Shown piece by piece: positions 14,859 to 23,929 of a DNA stretch of 64,000 nt; the stretch's first letter is position 1; each line of letters opens with the position of its first letter. Where the stretch lies: assembly GCA_017886205.1 (NCBI GenBank), contig JAFNEO010000053.1, forward strand, positions 1 through 64,000, read 5' to 3'. Source of the stretch: Candidatus Aminicenantota bacterium. Lineage in GTDB: Bacteria > Acidobacteriota > Aminicenantia > Aminicenantales > UBA8522. Both the position numbers and the translations under genes were made by a program. The notes beneath the pieces are model-generated. The model was given only the letters and a program-made list of their open reading frames with translations. It had not been told where the DNA came from and ran no database searches.

Positions 14859-15152
14859 ATGTTTGCCCGATTGACCACCATTAATACCAGGCCGGAGCGG
14901 GTCGATGAAGGTATCGCTATTTATAAAAAGAGCGTTATTCCCGCCGCCAAGTCGCAAAAAGGGTTTGTGGCCGCCTATCTTCTAGTCGACCGCCCCACCG
15001 GCAAGGGAATGTCGGTCACTTTCTGGAAGACCGAAGAAGACGCCCTGGCCAACGAGCGCAGCCACTATTACCAGGAACAACTGGTCAAATATCTCGATCT
15101 GTTAGTGGGCGCCACCATTCGGGAAGGCTATGAGGTCGCCGTCAAAGGCTGA
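14859..15152 (+). CDS. ABM-like dimeric alpha-beta barrel protein
   Basis: A 97-aa single-domain protein. The pattern MFARLTTINTRPERVDEGIA, then GFVAAYLLVDRPTGKGMSVT, FWKTEEDALANE and a final beta strand is that of antibiotic-biosynthesis-monooxygenase-like (dimeric ferredoxin-fold) proteins. These include monooxygenases, heme-binding proteins and stress proteins; no catalytic residue allows a finer call. ATG 14859 is supported by GGAGG about 8 nt upstream; an in-frame ATG 54 nt earlier is weaker. Single gene with its own promoter. Confidence 0.75.
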   Translation: MFARLTTINTRPERVDEGIAIYKKSVIPAAKSQKGFVAAYLLVDRPTGKGMSVTFWKTEEDALANERSHYYQEQLVKYLDLLVGATIREGYEVAVKG

Positions 15153-15199
15153 CCGGTCCCTAAATCCGGAAAAGAACCGTTTCTTCAGTTGGCTGTGTC

Positions 15200-15228
15200 T
15201 TGTGCCCGGTGCTGCCGTCCATTATACT
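15200..15228 (+). promoter_or_regulatory. Promoter of the NYN-domain gene
   Basis: TTGTGC (15200-15205), 17-nt spacer, TATACT (15223-15228), about 44 nt before the ATG. Confidence 0.5.
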
Positions 15229-15271
15229 TATAGCCGAGTTGAATCAGGCCTTATAGGAAAGAGGTGTCATC

Positions 15272-16027
15272 ATGGTCGAACAATTCGCCGAAACCCAAGT
15301 CGTCAAGATCGCCCTGCTCATAGACGGGGACAACGCCCAGCCGACGCTCATCGGAAGCATCATCAGCGAGACGGCCAAATACGGCTCGATCACAATCCGG
15401 CGGGTGTACGGGGATTGGACGACAGCCAGCATGTCCGGCTGGAAGAACGCCCTGAACAATTATGCCATTCAGCCCATCCAGCAGTTCCGCTATACGATTG
15501 GGAAGAATTCCACGGACAGCGCTATGATCATCGACGCCATGGATATCCTCCACGGCCACCAGGTCGGCGGGTTCTGCCTGGTCTCCAGTGACAGCGACTA
15601 TACCCGGCTGGCCACCAGAATTCGCGAACACGGAATCTTTGTCATGGGGATCGGGAAGAAATCGACTCCCAAAGCCTTCGTCAACGCCTGCAATATTTTT
15701 ATCCAAACCGAGAATCTGGCTCCTCGACAGCAGGCGCCAAGAAGCAAGAGAGATACCAAAGTCCCCGACATCAAGAGCGAGAAACCCAAAGAACTCGACC
15801 CCCTGCCGTTGCTTAAAGGAGCCTATGAGATGGCCGTTCAGGTGGACGGCTGGGCGAACCTGGGTACGCTCGGGTTCTACCTCCACCAGCTCGACCCGAG
15901 CTTCGACCCGCGCACCTATGGCTTCAAGCAGCTATCCCAGTTGATCAAGAGCCACTCCAACTCCTTCGAGCTAAAGTTCAAAGAAGAAAGCGGAACGACC
16001 AACGTCTACATGAGGAGCAAGGAATAG
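15272..16027 (+). CDS. NYN (PIN-like) domain RNase with C-terminal OST-HTH/LOTUS domain
   Basis: A 251-aa protein. Residues about 10-150 form a NYN/LabA-type PIN-like nuclease: IALLIDGDNAQPT (first Asp pair), NSTDSAMIIDAMD and GFCLVSSDSDYTRLATRIRE supply the acidic metal site. A linker rich in charged residues leads to an OST-HTH/LOTUS-like winged helix (about 175-248: LLKGAYEMAVQVDGWANLGT ... YGFKQLSQLIKS), which is thought to bind RNA. The pair suggests an RNA-processing or RNA-decay enzyme in the cytosol. GAGG lies upstream of the ATG. Convergent with rpoD. Confidence 0.87.
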   Translation: MVEQFAETQVVKIALLIDGDNAQPTLIGSIISETAKYGSITIRRVYGDWTTASMSGWKNALNNYAIQPIQQFRYTIGKNSTDSAMIIDAMDILHGHQVGGFCLVSSDSDYTRLATRIREHGIFVMGIGKKSTPKAFVNACNIFIQTENLAPRQQAPRSKRDTKVPDIKSEKPKELDPLPLLKGAYEMAVQVDGWANLGTLGFYLHQLDPSFDPRTYGFKQLSQLIKSHSNSFELKFKEESGTTNVYMRSKE

Positions 16028-16033
16028 CCCCCC

Positions 16034-17590
16034 TCAGGGCTGTGCTTCCGAGAGGAACGACCGCAGCTTCCCGCCCTTGCTGAAGCTTTCCAGCTTGCGC
16101 AGCGCCTTGGCTTCGATCTGGCGGATGCGCTCACGAGTCACCTTGAAGACATCGCCCACTTCCTCCAAGGTGTGCTCCCTGCCGTCCATCAGCCCGAAAC
16201 GCAGCTTCAGCACCTCCGCCTCTCTCTCGGTAAGGCTGTCCAGGGCATGCTCGATCTGTTCCCGCAGGTTGCGATGGATGACGGCTTCCTCGGGAGAAGG
16301 GCTTGTTTTATCTTCGATGAACTCCCCCAATCGGCTGTCCTCTTCGTCGCCCACGGGCGCGTCGAGCGAAACGGACTCCTGGGAAGCCTTGATGATCTCC
16401 CGGACCTTGACCACTGTTAGCACCATCTTCCTGGCCAGCTCTTCATGGGTCGGTTCCCGCCCCTTTTCCTGGACGCTGGCCTGGACGAGCTTCTTCAGCC
16501 GGTTGATCGTCTCCACCATGTGCACGGGGATGCGGATGGTCCGCGCTTGGTCGGCGATGGACCGGGTGATCGCCTGCTTGATCCACCAGGTGGCGTAAGT
16601 GGAGAATTTATATCCCCTCCGGTAGTCAAATTTCTCCACCGCCCTCATCAGCCCGATATTCCCCTCCTGGATCAAATCCAGGAACCCCAGGCCGCGATGG
16701 GTGTATTTCTTGGCGATCGAGACCACCAGCCTCAGGTTGGCCTCGACCAGCTCTTTCTTGGCCCGGTCGCCAAGCTGTTTCCCCAAGCTGATCTGGCGAA
16801 GGATCTCACCGGACTGCCGGCAGTTGGTCCCGAGCTCGTCGTGGCTCTTTCTCAGGACCTTCTTGACCTCGGCCAGACGCTTCTGGAGTTCGGCCCTCCT
16901 TTGGCGGTCCTTGATGCGGCGCAGGCTCGACTCGAGCTCCTCCCGCGATTCAGCCAGCTCGCAGAAGCCCTCGAAGCGGGAGCGCATATCCTCGATGATC
17001 ATCTCAAGGCGGGCCGGCCAGATGTTGAGCTGCCCGATCAGGTGGATGATCTTGACCACGAGGCGGCCGCGGGCGCAGGCGTTCTTTTTACGCGGCGGGA
17101 TTTTCTCCAGCACGGAATTGGTCTGGCGGAGCTTTCTGAAGACCCTGACCAAGCCCTGTTTTCGAACCGCGAGTCTGTCTTCCTCGATGTCTTCGCCGCA
17201 ATCGAAGATCTGGGGCATGGTCTGAAGGTCCTGCTTGATCGTCTCCTCCAACGAGACGAGCTCGGTCATCAAGAGGCGGGTCCGGGTCAACGCCTTCATG
17301 ATGGTCCTCTGGCCCTTCTCGATCTGCCTGGCCAGCCCAATCTCTCCTTCCCGGGTGAGGAGGGAGATGCTCCCCATGTCCCGGAGATAGAGCTTGACCG
17401 GGTCGGTCGTTGTCTCGCCCTCCCCGGCGGGCAGAATCCCGGTCTGGTGCCCGCGGAGCTGAGTCGGGTGCTTGGCCTCGTCCTTGAAAAGAGTGGCCAG
17501 TTTCTCAAAATCCTCCTCCAGGTCCATCCCGTCGCGGACGCGCGGGCCGCGGCGGTCGAAGGGAGGAAAATCCCGTTTTATCCCGGCCAA
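16034..17590 (-). CDS. rpoD: RNA polymerase primary sigma factor (sigma-70)
   Basis: A 518-aa group-1 sigma factor. Region 1.2 ([20 protein letters not shown]), a charged non-conserved insert, regions 2.1-2.4 ([57 protein letters not shown]), region 3 ([15 protein letters not shown]) and region 4.1-4.2 ([36 protein letters not shown]) are all clear. The acidic region 1.1 is short. It directs housekeeping transcription, consistent with the many TTGACA/TATAAT promoters seen here. Translation probably starts at TTG 17590 with GAGGTG 7 nt upstream; an internal ATG (MDLEEDFEK) 63 nt later is possible. Convergent with the NYN gene, divergent from the STAS gene; no dnaG neighbour. Confidence 0.96.
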   Translation of the reverse strand: MAGIKRDFPPFDRRGPRVRDGMDLEEDFEKLATLFKDEAKHPTQLRGHQTGILPAGEGETTTDPVKLYLRDMGSISLLTREGEIGLARQIEKGQRTIMKALTRTRLLMTELVSLEETIKQDLQTMPQIFDCGEDIEEDRLAVRKQGLVRVFRKLRQTNSVLEKIPPRKKNACARGRLVVKIIHLIGQLNIWPARLEMIIEDMRSRFEGFCELAESREELESSLRRIKDRQRRAELQKRLAEVKKVLRKSHDELGTNCRQSGEILRQISLGKQLGDRAKKELVEANLRLVVSIAKKYTHRGLGFLDLIQEGNIGLMRAVEKFDYRRGYKFSTYATWWIKQAITRSIADQARTIRIPVHMVETINRLKKLVQASVQEKGREPTHEELARKMVLTVVKVREIIKASQESVSLDAPVGDEEDSRLGEFIEDKTSPSPEEAVIHRNLREQIEHALDSLTEREAEVLKLRFGLMDGREHTLEEVGDVFKVTRERIRQIEAKALRKLESFSKGGKLRSFLSEAQP

Positions 17591-17726
17591 ATCAACACCT
17601 CATCCGGTTTTCAAGCTGCGATTCCCCTCTGATAAAACACGTCTTCGGGCGAATCTGTTGCCCTGGAAAACCGATTTTGGGCCATTTTCCCAAAATTTTT
17701 CGGAAAAATCAAATCTTTTTGTCCTG

Positions 17727-17756
17727 TTGACTTTTCTCCTCCTAATCTGATATTAG
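17727..17756 (+). promoter_or_regulatory. Promoter of the STAS gene
   Basis: TTGACT (17727-17732), 18-nt spacer, TATTAG (17751-17756), about 38 nt before the ATG at 17794. Confidence 0.6.
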
Positions 17757-17793
17757 CTAATCATAAGGGAGTCGTCGAGAGAGGAAAGGACAC

Positions 17794-18135
17794 ATGAGAA
17801 TAGTGGCCAGGCATAAGAACGACATCGTCATCTTCGACCTGGAGGGGGAGATCAAAAGGTCGGACATTACCGATGTGACACTGCATCAACTGGTCAAAGA
17901 GCAACTCGATAGCGGGAAGCGGAAGATCCTCCTTAATTTCGACGCGGTGGAATTCATCGACAGCTTTGGGGTGGGCGAGATCCTGGCCAGCTACATATCC
18001 ACCCACAACCTGGGTGGAAAGCTAAAGCTGGTGAGGATATCGAAGAAGCTGTTTCTCATCTTCCAGGTCACAATGCTGACCAAGGTCCTCGACATCTACG
18101 ATGAGGAAGAAACCGCCTTGAAGAGCTTCCTCTAG
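17794..18135 (+). CDS. STAS-domain anti-sigma factor antagonist (RsbV/SpoIIAA-like)
   Basis: A 113-aa single STAS domain: FDLEGEIKRSDITDVTLHQL, KILLNFDAVEFIDSFGVGEI with the usual phospho-acceptor Ser in the D-S-F-G-V-G loop, then GGKLKLVRISKKLFLIFQVT. In the partner-switch model it is phosphorylated by an RsbW-type kinase and reactivated by a PP2C phosphatase. Candidates for both are in this window (9028 and 21109). AGGA precedes the ATG. It sits divergently from rpoD. Confidence 0.92.
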   Translation: MRIVARHKNDIVIFDLEGEIKRSDITDVTLHQLVKEQLDSGKRKILLNFDAVEFIDSFGVGEILASYISTHNLGGKLKLVRISKKLFLIFQVTMLTKVLDIYDEEETALKSFL

Positions 18136-18267
18136 TTTTCCTGTTCCTGTACCTCTTTTTCATCACCTCTCCCTGCTAAATCATTAAAAGTCTCCGCAAT
18201 GCCAATTATCTCAGCAATCTGAGCGAGAAAAGCGGCCTCTGGCCCATTTCCTGACCGCCATCCTGAT

Positions 18268-18296
18268 TTGACTCCTTGCTAATTTATTGTTAACTT
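18268..18296 (+). promoter_or_regulatory. Possible promoter of the NTT-HEAT transporter (leaderless type)
   Basis: TTGACT (18268-18273), 17-nt spacer and a weak -10 TAACTT (18291-18296), 7 nt before the ATG; the gene has no ribosome site. Confidence 0.4.
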
Positions 18297-18303
18297 TAAC
18301 CTA

Positions 18304-20799
18304 ATGAGGCTTGTCAGTATCAAACCCGGTGAAGAGAAGCTGGCTTTTTTGCTTTTTTCCTATTTCTTTTTGATCACGACTCCCCACACCCTTATCAAGG
18401 TACACCGGACGACGCACCTTCTGGTTAGGGTGGGAGTCGGAGCTCTCCCGCTCGCCTATCTCAGCGCGGCCGTCGTGACCGGCTTGGTTGTTCTGTACTA
18501 TGCAAGAATCCAGTTCAAGATCTCGATCCAATTCCTGATCATCGCCAACCTCGTTTTCTTTGCCCTCTCCGGGCTGGTTCTGCAACTGGTTCTCGAGACT
18601 AGATACGGCCGAGATAGTCTCTACCTCCCTTACGTCTATTGGGTCTGGGCCAGCGTTCTCATCGTCGTCCTCATGACCCATTTCTGGATGACCGTCAACG
18701 AAATCTTCAACCCAAGGGAAGCCAAGCGGCTGATTGGCTTCATCAGCAGCGGCGGGATCCTGGGCGGGATTCTCGGGGGATTGCTGGCCGGCGTCCTGAC
18801 CCGGGCGAACTTGGGCATCCTGCTGCTCCCCTTGGCCTGCGGTCTCATGATCGCCTGCGTGTTTGTGGTCAGGGCCGTTTTTCGGGACCGGCAACGACCT
18901 CCGGCGATGGCCAAACCGGTTCTGTCCAAAAAGGGCCAGACGGAGGCTCCTAAGGTCGGTTTTAAGGACAGCTTCAATGCCGTCCGCCATAGTCCTTACC
19001 TGACCCTGATCGCCGCCGTCGTCGCCATCGGCATCATCGTCTCCACCTTAATTGAATTCCAGTTCTTTTCGGCGGCTGACGTTCATTATAAGAACCGAAT
19101 AAAAGATATGCAGGCTTTCTTTGGTTTCTTTTTCGCCGGCCTGACCATCTTCGCCTTTTTCCTGAACGCCTTTTTTACCGGGAATTTCATAAAGAAGATG
19201 GGCGTGAAGCTCACGGTCCTCCTGACTCCGGTCGTGCTCCTGCTCTGTTCCGTCGTCGTCCTGATTGCTCCCTTTGCCCTGCTTCCGGCGATTTTCATCA
19301 AAGGCAGCGACGAAAGCCTGGACTTCTCTCTCAAACAAACAGTCAGGGAAATTCTTTACATTCCGGTGGCCTCGGGTTTGAAATTCAAGGCCAAGCCTTT
19401 CATCGACATGTTCATCAGCCGGGTGGCGAAGGTCGTGGCGGCCCTTATCCTCCTGGTCTTTGCCCTTCTCCTCAACAAGGAAGTTAAATATCTAACCCCG
19501 GTCTTTGACACCGGATTAGCGAAACAGCTGAGCTGGATTGTCATCGTCTTCCTGATTCCGTGGGCGGTGTTAAGCCTGAAAATCGGCAAGGAATACGTCA
19601 CGACCATCAATCGAAGCATCAAGATGAAATGGGACCGGGTTGACCAGAGCGTGAGGGAACAGCTTGACGTCGATTCCGCCAAGGAGATATTCGATGCCAT
19701 GGAAAGCCGGAATCGAAGCGCGGTTCTTTATGCCATGCATGTTTTTGACCTCCTGCAGCGGGATAAGCTCTCCCCGGAAATCAAAAACTTGATTTCCGAA
19801 AAAGCCGGGGAAGTGAGAGTTTCGTCACTCAGCGATCTGTTCAACGCCGAGGGGGCCGCCGGATTTCCGGAAAAGGCCGAGGACATCCGCCAGGAAGACC
19901 TCGTTACGGATATCCGGGAAACCATGTCCCTGGACGCTTATCAGAAGCTGATGGAGGGCCATGCGGGAAACGTGATGGCGGAAAGCCAGAAATCCGAGGT
20001 TGAAAAAATGGAGCTGGCGAAGGCGATCGGGTTGATGAGTCCCGATGCCCCACTGACCGACCGCCTCGAGGCGTTGATTGATGACCACTCCCCCGATGTC
20101 TCCTGCTATGCCCTGAAAAGTGCGGCCAGGCTCAAGAAAGTAAGTTACATTCCGGCGATCATCCGCAAGTTGAGCCATCCTTCAACCCGGGAAGATGCCA
20201 TCAGCGCCCTTCATAAATATGGCCAGTCGGCCATGCCTGCTCTGGAAGAAAACCTCAGCGACAGACGCCTGGACTTGAATTTGAGAAAGGCGGTGGTTGA
20301 AACACTGGCCCGCCTCGGAACGCAGAAGGCGGCGTTCGCCCTGGCGGAAGAACTCGACCAGGGGGGTGGGGAATTGGACCCGGAAATTATCGATGCCCTG
20401 GACCGCATCCGGACGGAAAAAGGGGACGTCGCGTTGCCGACCCGGGTGGCCAAGAGAAAAGTCTTTTCACTCGTTCATAAATACTGCCGGGCTTTCCTCG
20501 ACTTCCAAGAGCTCGGACATGGGGAGAGCACTGAGGCCGCCCGGCACCGGCTGAAACGGGACCTGGAGACCCTTTTGCCCGATATCTTCAAGTTGCTCGG
20601 TCTTGTTTATCCTCAGGAAGAGATCCGCAAGGCCTATCAAAACATTGAAACTGGAACCCGAAATTCCATCGCTTACGCGATCGAGCTGCTCGACAACACC
20701 CTGAAAAAGGATATGCGGGACATTATCATTCCCTTGGTCGAGGACTTGTCTTCTTCGGAGAGACAGCGAATCTTCCAGAAAATCCTTAAGAACTCTTAG
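18304..20799 (+). CDS. NTT/TlcA-type (MFS) transporter fused to C-terminal HEAT repeats
   Basis: An 831-aa protein. Residues about 10-440 hold around 12 membrane segments of the ATP/ADP-translocase-like family (SIKPGEEKLAFLLFSYFFLI at the start; SDESLDFSLKQTVREILYIP, the family's loop near segment 9; VASGLKFKAKPFIDMFISR). Residues about 450-830 are soluble helical repeats (PDVSCYALKSAARLKKVSYI, HPSTREDAISALHKYGQSAM), HEAT-like. In parasites the family exchanges ATP for ADP; free-living bacterial members with HEAT tails are uncharacterised, so the substrate is open. No ribosome site; possibly leaderless. A C-terminal fragment of a second copy follows. Confidence 0.85.
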   Translation: MRLVSIKPGEEKLAFLLFSYFFLITTPHTLIKVHRTTHLLVRVGVGALPLAYLSAAVVTGLVVLYYARIQFKISIQFLIIANLVFFALSGLVLQLVLETRYGRDSLYLPYVYWVWASVLIVVLMTHFWMTVNEIFNPREAKRLIGFISSGGILGGILGGLLAGVLTRANLGILLLPLACGLMIACVFVVRAVFRDRQRPPAMAKPVLSKKGQTEAPKVGFKDSFNAVRHSPYLTLIAAVVAIGIIVSTLIEFQFFSAADVHYKNRIKDMQAFFGFFFAGLTIFAFFLNAFFTGNFIKKMGVKLTVLLTPVVLLLCSVVVLIAPFALLPAIFIKGSDESLDFSLKQTVREILYIPVASGLKFKAKPFIDMFISRVAKVVAALILLVFALLLNKEVKYLTPVFDTGLAKQLSWIVIVFLIPWAVLSLKIGKEYVTTINRSIKMKWDRVDQSVREQLDVDSAKEIFDAMESRNRSAVLYAMHVFDLLQRDKLSPEIKNLISEKAGEVRVSSLSDLFNAEGAAGFPEKAEDIRQEDLVTDIRETMSLDAYQKLMEGHAGNVMAESQKSEVEKMELAKAIGLMSPDAPLTDRLEALIDDHSPDVSCYALKSAARLKKVSYIPAIIRKLSHPSTREDAISALHKYGQSAMPALEENLSDRRLDLNLRKAVVETLARLGTQKAAFALAEELDQGGGELDPEIIDALDRIRTEKGDVALPTRVAKRKVFSLVHKYCRAFLDFQELGHGESTEAARHRLKRDLETLLPDIFKLLGLVYPQEEIRKAYQNIETGTRNSIAYAIELLDNTLKKDMRDIIIPLVEDLSSSERQRIFQKILKNS

Positions 20800-20820
20800 T
20801 AAACTTAGCCGTCAAGGGCG

Positions 20821-21066
20821 GATTCAGGCTCACGGTCGGGAAAGCTCGCGACATGCGGGAACGGATCCCTGGAGCGGACCCTATTTCAGGAGGACCGTGA
20901 CCTTGCCTTTGCTCTCCGGACGTTTCCGGTCAAGGCCTACCAGAACATCCTGAAAAGGGAACTGAAAGAGCTTCTCATCCCGCTGATCGAGGATACCACC
21001 CTTGAAGAAAAGGCCAGGATCAGCCGAAAAATGATCAAGGCGGCGGAAAAAGCCGTTTTCACTTGA
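20821..21066 (+). pseudogene. C-terminal remnant of a second NTT-HEAT protein
   Basis: One frame stays open to the TGA at 21064-21066 without a credible start codon. Its last part, AYQNILKRELKELLIPLIED then EEKARISRKMIKAAEKA, closely parallels the C-terminus of the intact gene just upstream (LLDNTLKKDMRDIIIPLVED then SERQRIFQKILKN). Upstream of that, matches are scrambled. It is best read as the decayed tail of a tandem paralogue. The promoter of the next gene begins at its stop codon. Confidence 0.65.
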
Positions 21067-21091
21067 AGTCCTGCCACACCAATAGTATAAT
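21063..21091 (+). promoter_or_regulatory. Promoter of the FHA-GAF-PP2C gene
   Basis: TTGAAG (21063-21068), 17-nt spacer, TATAAT (21086-21091), leaving a leader of about 11 nt that contains AAGGG before the ATG at 21109. Confidence 0.65.
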
Positions 21092-21108
21092 CCTGGCAAG
21101 GGCTCACC

Positions 21109-22785
21109 ATGCCGAGATTGTTTATCTATCCGAAAAAAGAGGACTCCTTCTGGTATACACTCAAACGGGAAAAGATCTTGATCGGTCGGTCCGAAGACAA
21201 TGACTTGGCCCTTCCCGACCCTTTCTCCTCAGGCCACCACGCAATCATCGCTCCCGCGGACAACGGGTTCTGCGTCCGGGACAACGGCAGCAAGAACGGG
21301 ACCTTTCTCAACGGCAAGAAGGTTCAGGGAGAGATCGAGCTCAAGAGGGGCGACGAAATCCTGATCGGCTCGACGCGGATTATCTACGATAAGGAGCTGT
21401 CCAGCAACGTCGAGGTCACCGAGGTCGTCCACCCCTCGCGCAACATCAACACCGTGATCCCTCTCAAGGACATCCTGAAGAAGCAGGACATCGACACCAC
21501 CATCCAGTCGCTCGCCACCCCGGCCGACTTCATGAAGATCAAGTCGGACTACAAGTCTATGGCCGTGCTTAACGAGGTGAGCAAGGCGCTCGTCCTCCAC
21601 CAGCCCCTTCAGGAATTGCTGGAGCGGATCATGGACCTGATCTCCGAATATCTGCCCATGGACCGGGGGGTCCTGATGCTCAAGGAGGGAAACCCTCCCC
21701 AGATGATCGCCAAGGTGCCGCGCATCAACAACAAGAACCTCCTCCGCCAAAAGATCCTGGTCAGTCAGAGCATCATCAACCTGGCCCTGGACAACCACTC
21801 CTCGGTGCTAACTGCCGATGCCCAGACTGACGACCGGCTGAGGATGAAGGACAGCGTCATCAAGTCCAACATCCACAGCGCCATGTGCGTGCCGCTCTGG
21901 AATAACCGGGAGATCATCGGTGTGATCTATGCCGACCGCATCTCGCTGCTCGACCAGTTCGGGGAGGACGACCTGCGGCTGCTGACGCTTCTCTCCAACC
22001 TGGCCGCGGTCAAAATCGAAAACTCCCTGGCTATCGAGCAGGCCATCGAGGTGGAGAAGTTCCAGAAGGAGCTGGCCCTGGCCGCGCAAATCCAGAAGGA
22101 CTTCCTTCCCAAGAAGAACCCGCCCTGCGAGAATTTCGACATCGCCGGGACGAACATCCCCTGCAACCAAGTCGGGGGGGATTATTATGATTTCATCGCC
22201 ATAGATCCCTGCCGGCTGGCCGTCATCGTCGCCGATGTCTCCGGAAAAGGCATGAGTGCGGCGTTGCTCATGGCGTCGCTCCGGGCCGCCCTCATCGCCG
22301 AGGTCGGTCCCCAGTTGCGGCTCGAAAACATGGCCGCGAAGCTCAACGATTTCGTCCACAGCAGCTCGGCCTCCAACCGGTTCATCACCTTCTTTTTCTG
22401 CGAGCTGGACATGCGGACGGGAGCGCTCCGCTATATCAACGCCGGCCACAACCCGCCGATCGTCATCGCCAAGGACGGCACGGTCGCTCGTCTCGACCCT
22501 ACAGGATTATGCCTGGGGATGTTTCCAGCGGTCACTTATGAGGTCAGCCAGGTGATCCTGGACAAGGGCGACATGGTCGTCTTGTTCACCGACGGGATCA
22601 CGGATGCCCGGAACAAGGACAACGGCGAATTCGGCGAGGAGAGCCTCATCGGTCTGCTGAAGAAGAGCTCGAAGAAGCCGGCCTCGGAGATCGTGGGAAA
22701 GGTCTGCGCTGAATTGTCTTCGTTTACAGCCGGAGTCGAGCCGTTCGACGACATGACCCTGATCGTTCTGAAGAAGACCGGATAA
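21109..22785 (+). CDS. FHA-GAF-PP2C serine phosphatase (RsbU/SpoIIE type)
   Basis: A 558-aa cytosolic signalling protein. FHA domain at about 20-100 (ILIGRSEDNDLALPD, SSGHHAII, DNGSKNGTFLNGKKV) should bind phosphothreonine. A GAF domain spans about 150-320 (AVLNEVSKALVLHQPLQELL ... AMCVPLWNNREIIGVIYAD). A PP2C/SpoIIE domain fills about 330-555 (NQVGGDYYDFIAID, VIVADVSGKGMSAALLMASL, YINAGHNPPIVI, VLFTDGITDARN). It would dephosphorylate a STAS protein in a partner switch; the FHA domain suggests control by a Ser/Thr kinase such as that at 58570. Same direction as, and 6 nt before, the NagX-like gene. Confidence 0.93.
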   Translation: MPRLFIYPKKEDSFWYTLKREKILIGRSEDNDLALPDPFSSGHHAIIAPADNGFCVRDNGSKNGTFLNGKKVQGEIELKRGDEILIGSTRIIYDKELSSNVEVTEVVHPSRNINTVIPLKDILKKQDIDTTIQSLATPADFMKIKSDYKSMAVLNEVSKALVLHQPLQELLERIMDLISEYLPMDRGVLMLKEGNPPQMIAKVPRINNKNLLRQKILVSQSIINLALDNHSSVLTADAQTDDRLRMKDSVIKSNIHSAMCVPLWNNREIIGVIYADRISLLDQFGEDDLRLLTLLSNLAAVKIENSLAIEQAIEVEKFQKELALAAQIQKDFLPKKNPPCENFDIAGTNIPCNQVGGDYYDFIAIDPCRLAVIVADVSGKGMSAALLMASLRAALIAEVGPQLRLENMAAKLNDFVHSSSASNRFITFFFCELDMRTGALRYINAGHNPPIVIAKDGTVARLDPTGLCLGMFPAVTYEVSQVILDKGDMVVLFTDGITDARNKDNGEFGEESLIGLLKKSSKKPASEIVGKVCAELSSFTAGVEPFDDMTLIVLKKTG

Positions 22786-22791
22786 GACCTG

Positions 22792-23895
22792 GTGGCCGGT
22801 CAAAGACTCGCCTCGCTGGATGCTTTTCGCGGTCTGACCATCGCCGGCATGATCCTGGTCAACGACCCCGGGAGCTGGCAATTTGTCTATCCTCCGCTCC
22901 GTCATGCTGAGTGGCACGGTTGGACGCCGACCGACCTCGTCTTTCCCTTCTTCGTCTTCATCGTCGGTGTGTCCATTTCGCTTGCCCTGTCCGGAAAGAA
23001 AGAGGAAGGCGTGGGGATGGGCGATTTGTATTTCAAGATCTTCAAGCGGAGCGTCCTCATATTCGGCCTCGGCATGCTGCTGCGTCTCATCCCGCGCTTT
23101 GACTTCGCCTCCGTCCGAATCCCGGGAGTTCTCCAAAGGATCGCCATATGCTACCTCTTTGCGGCGTTGCTCTATCTCCACCTGGGAAGCAAGGGCAGGC
23201 TCGGCGTCGCCCTGCTGATCTTAGCTGGGTACTGGGCGGCCATGAAGCTTGTGCCCGTGCCCGGTTATGGCCCCGGAGTCCTAGACTACAACGGGAACCT
23301 GGCCAGCTACATCGACCTCAAGTTCCTGGCGGGCCATCTCTACGAGCCGACGTTCGACCCGGAGGGCATCATGAGCACGTTCCCGGCGATAGTAACGGCG
23401 CTTCTGGGAACGCTGACAGGAGACTGGCTCCGAACGGACAGACGGCCGGCGACGAAGACGATCGGGCTTCTCGCCGCGGGGGTGGCGCTGACCGGCCTCG
23501 GGCTGGCCCTTCATCCTTATTTCCCCATTAACAAGAAACTGTGGACGAGCACTTTTGTCATCTTCACCGCCGGGGCGGCGCTCCTTCTTCTGGCCCTGTT
23601 TTATTTCCTGATCGATAAACGGGGATGGAAGAGATGGGCCACTCCATTTTTCATCTTCGGGACGAACGCCATAGCCACCTATGTCGGCTCGATTCTCATG
23701 GTCAAACTGCTCGCGTTAGTAAAGGTCTCCTCGGGAGGCGAGAAGATCGCTCTTCTGGCTTGGGTCTATCAGCACGTGTTCGTCCCCTGGGCAGGAAACC
23801 TCAATGGATCTTTGGCCTATGCCGTCTGTTATGTGCTCCTCTGGCTGGCCCTGATGAGTCCGTTCTATCGAAAGAAAATATTTATCAGAATTTGA
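22792..23895 (+). CDS. NagX-like acyltransferase family (HGSNAT/DUF5009) membrane protein
   Basis: A 367-aa polytopic protein. The N-terminus RLASLDAFRGLTIAGMILVN, HAEWHGWTPTDLVFPFFVFI and VGVSISLAL is the hallmark of the heparan-alpha-glucosaminide acetyltransferase / NagX family; about ten membrane segments follow. NagX genes commonly accompany GlcNAc or muropeptide utilisation. Start is GTG at 22792, six bases after the phosphatase gene. The next gene, 34 nt downstream, is a NamZ-like muramidase, which supports a cell-wall sugar salvage role. Whether it transports or acetylates the sugar is not settled for the family. Confidence 0.85.
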   Translation: MAGQRLASLDAFRGLTIAGMILVNDPGSWQFVYPPLRHAEWHGWTPTDLVFPFFVFIVGVSISLALSGKKEEGVGMGDLYFKIFKRSVLIFGLGMLLRLIPRFDFASVRIPGVLQRIAICYLFAALLYLHLGSKGRLGVALLILAGYWAAMKLVPVPGYGPGVLDYNGNLASYIDLKFLAGHLYEPTFDPEGIMSTFPAIVTALLGTLTGDWLRTDRRPATKTIGLLAAGVALTGLGLALHPYFPINKKLWTSTFVIFTAGAALLLLALFYFLIDKRGWKRWATPFFIFGTNAIATYVGSILMVKLLALVKVSSGGEKIALLAWVYQHVFVPWAGNLNGSLAYAVCYVLLWLALMSPFYRKKIFIRI

Positions 23896-23929
23896 TCCCG
23901 ATGGGTGTTTGGGGATTCGCGAGGTCAAG

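Noticed and set aside
16445-17632. Long frame opposite rpoD
   Set aside because: Shadow of rpoD in G+C-rich DNA; low-complexity composition and no family resemblance.
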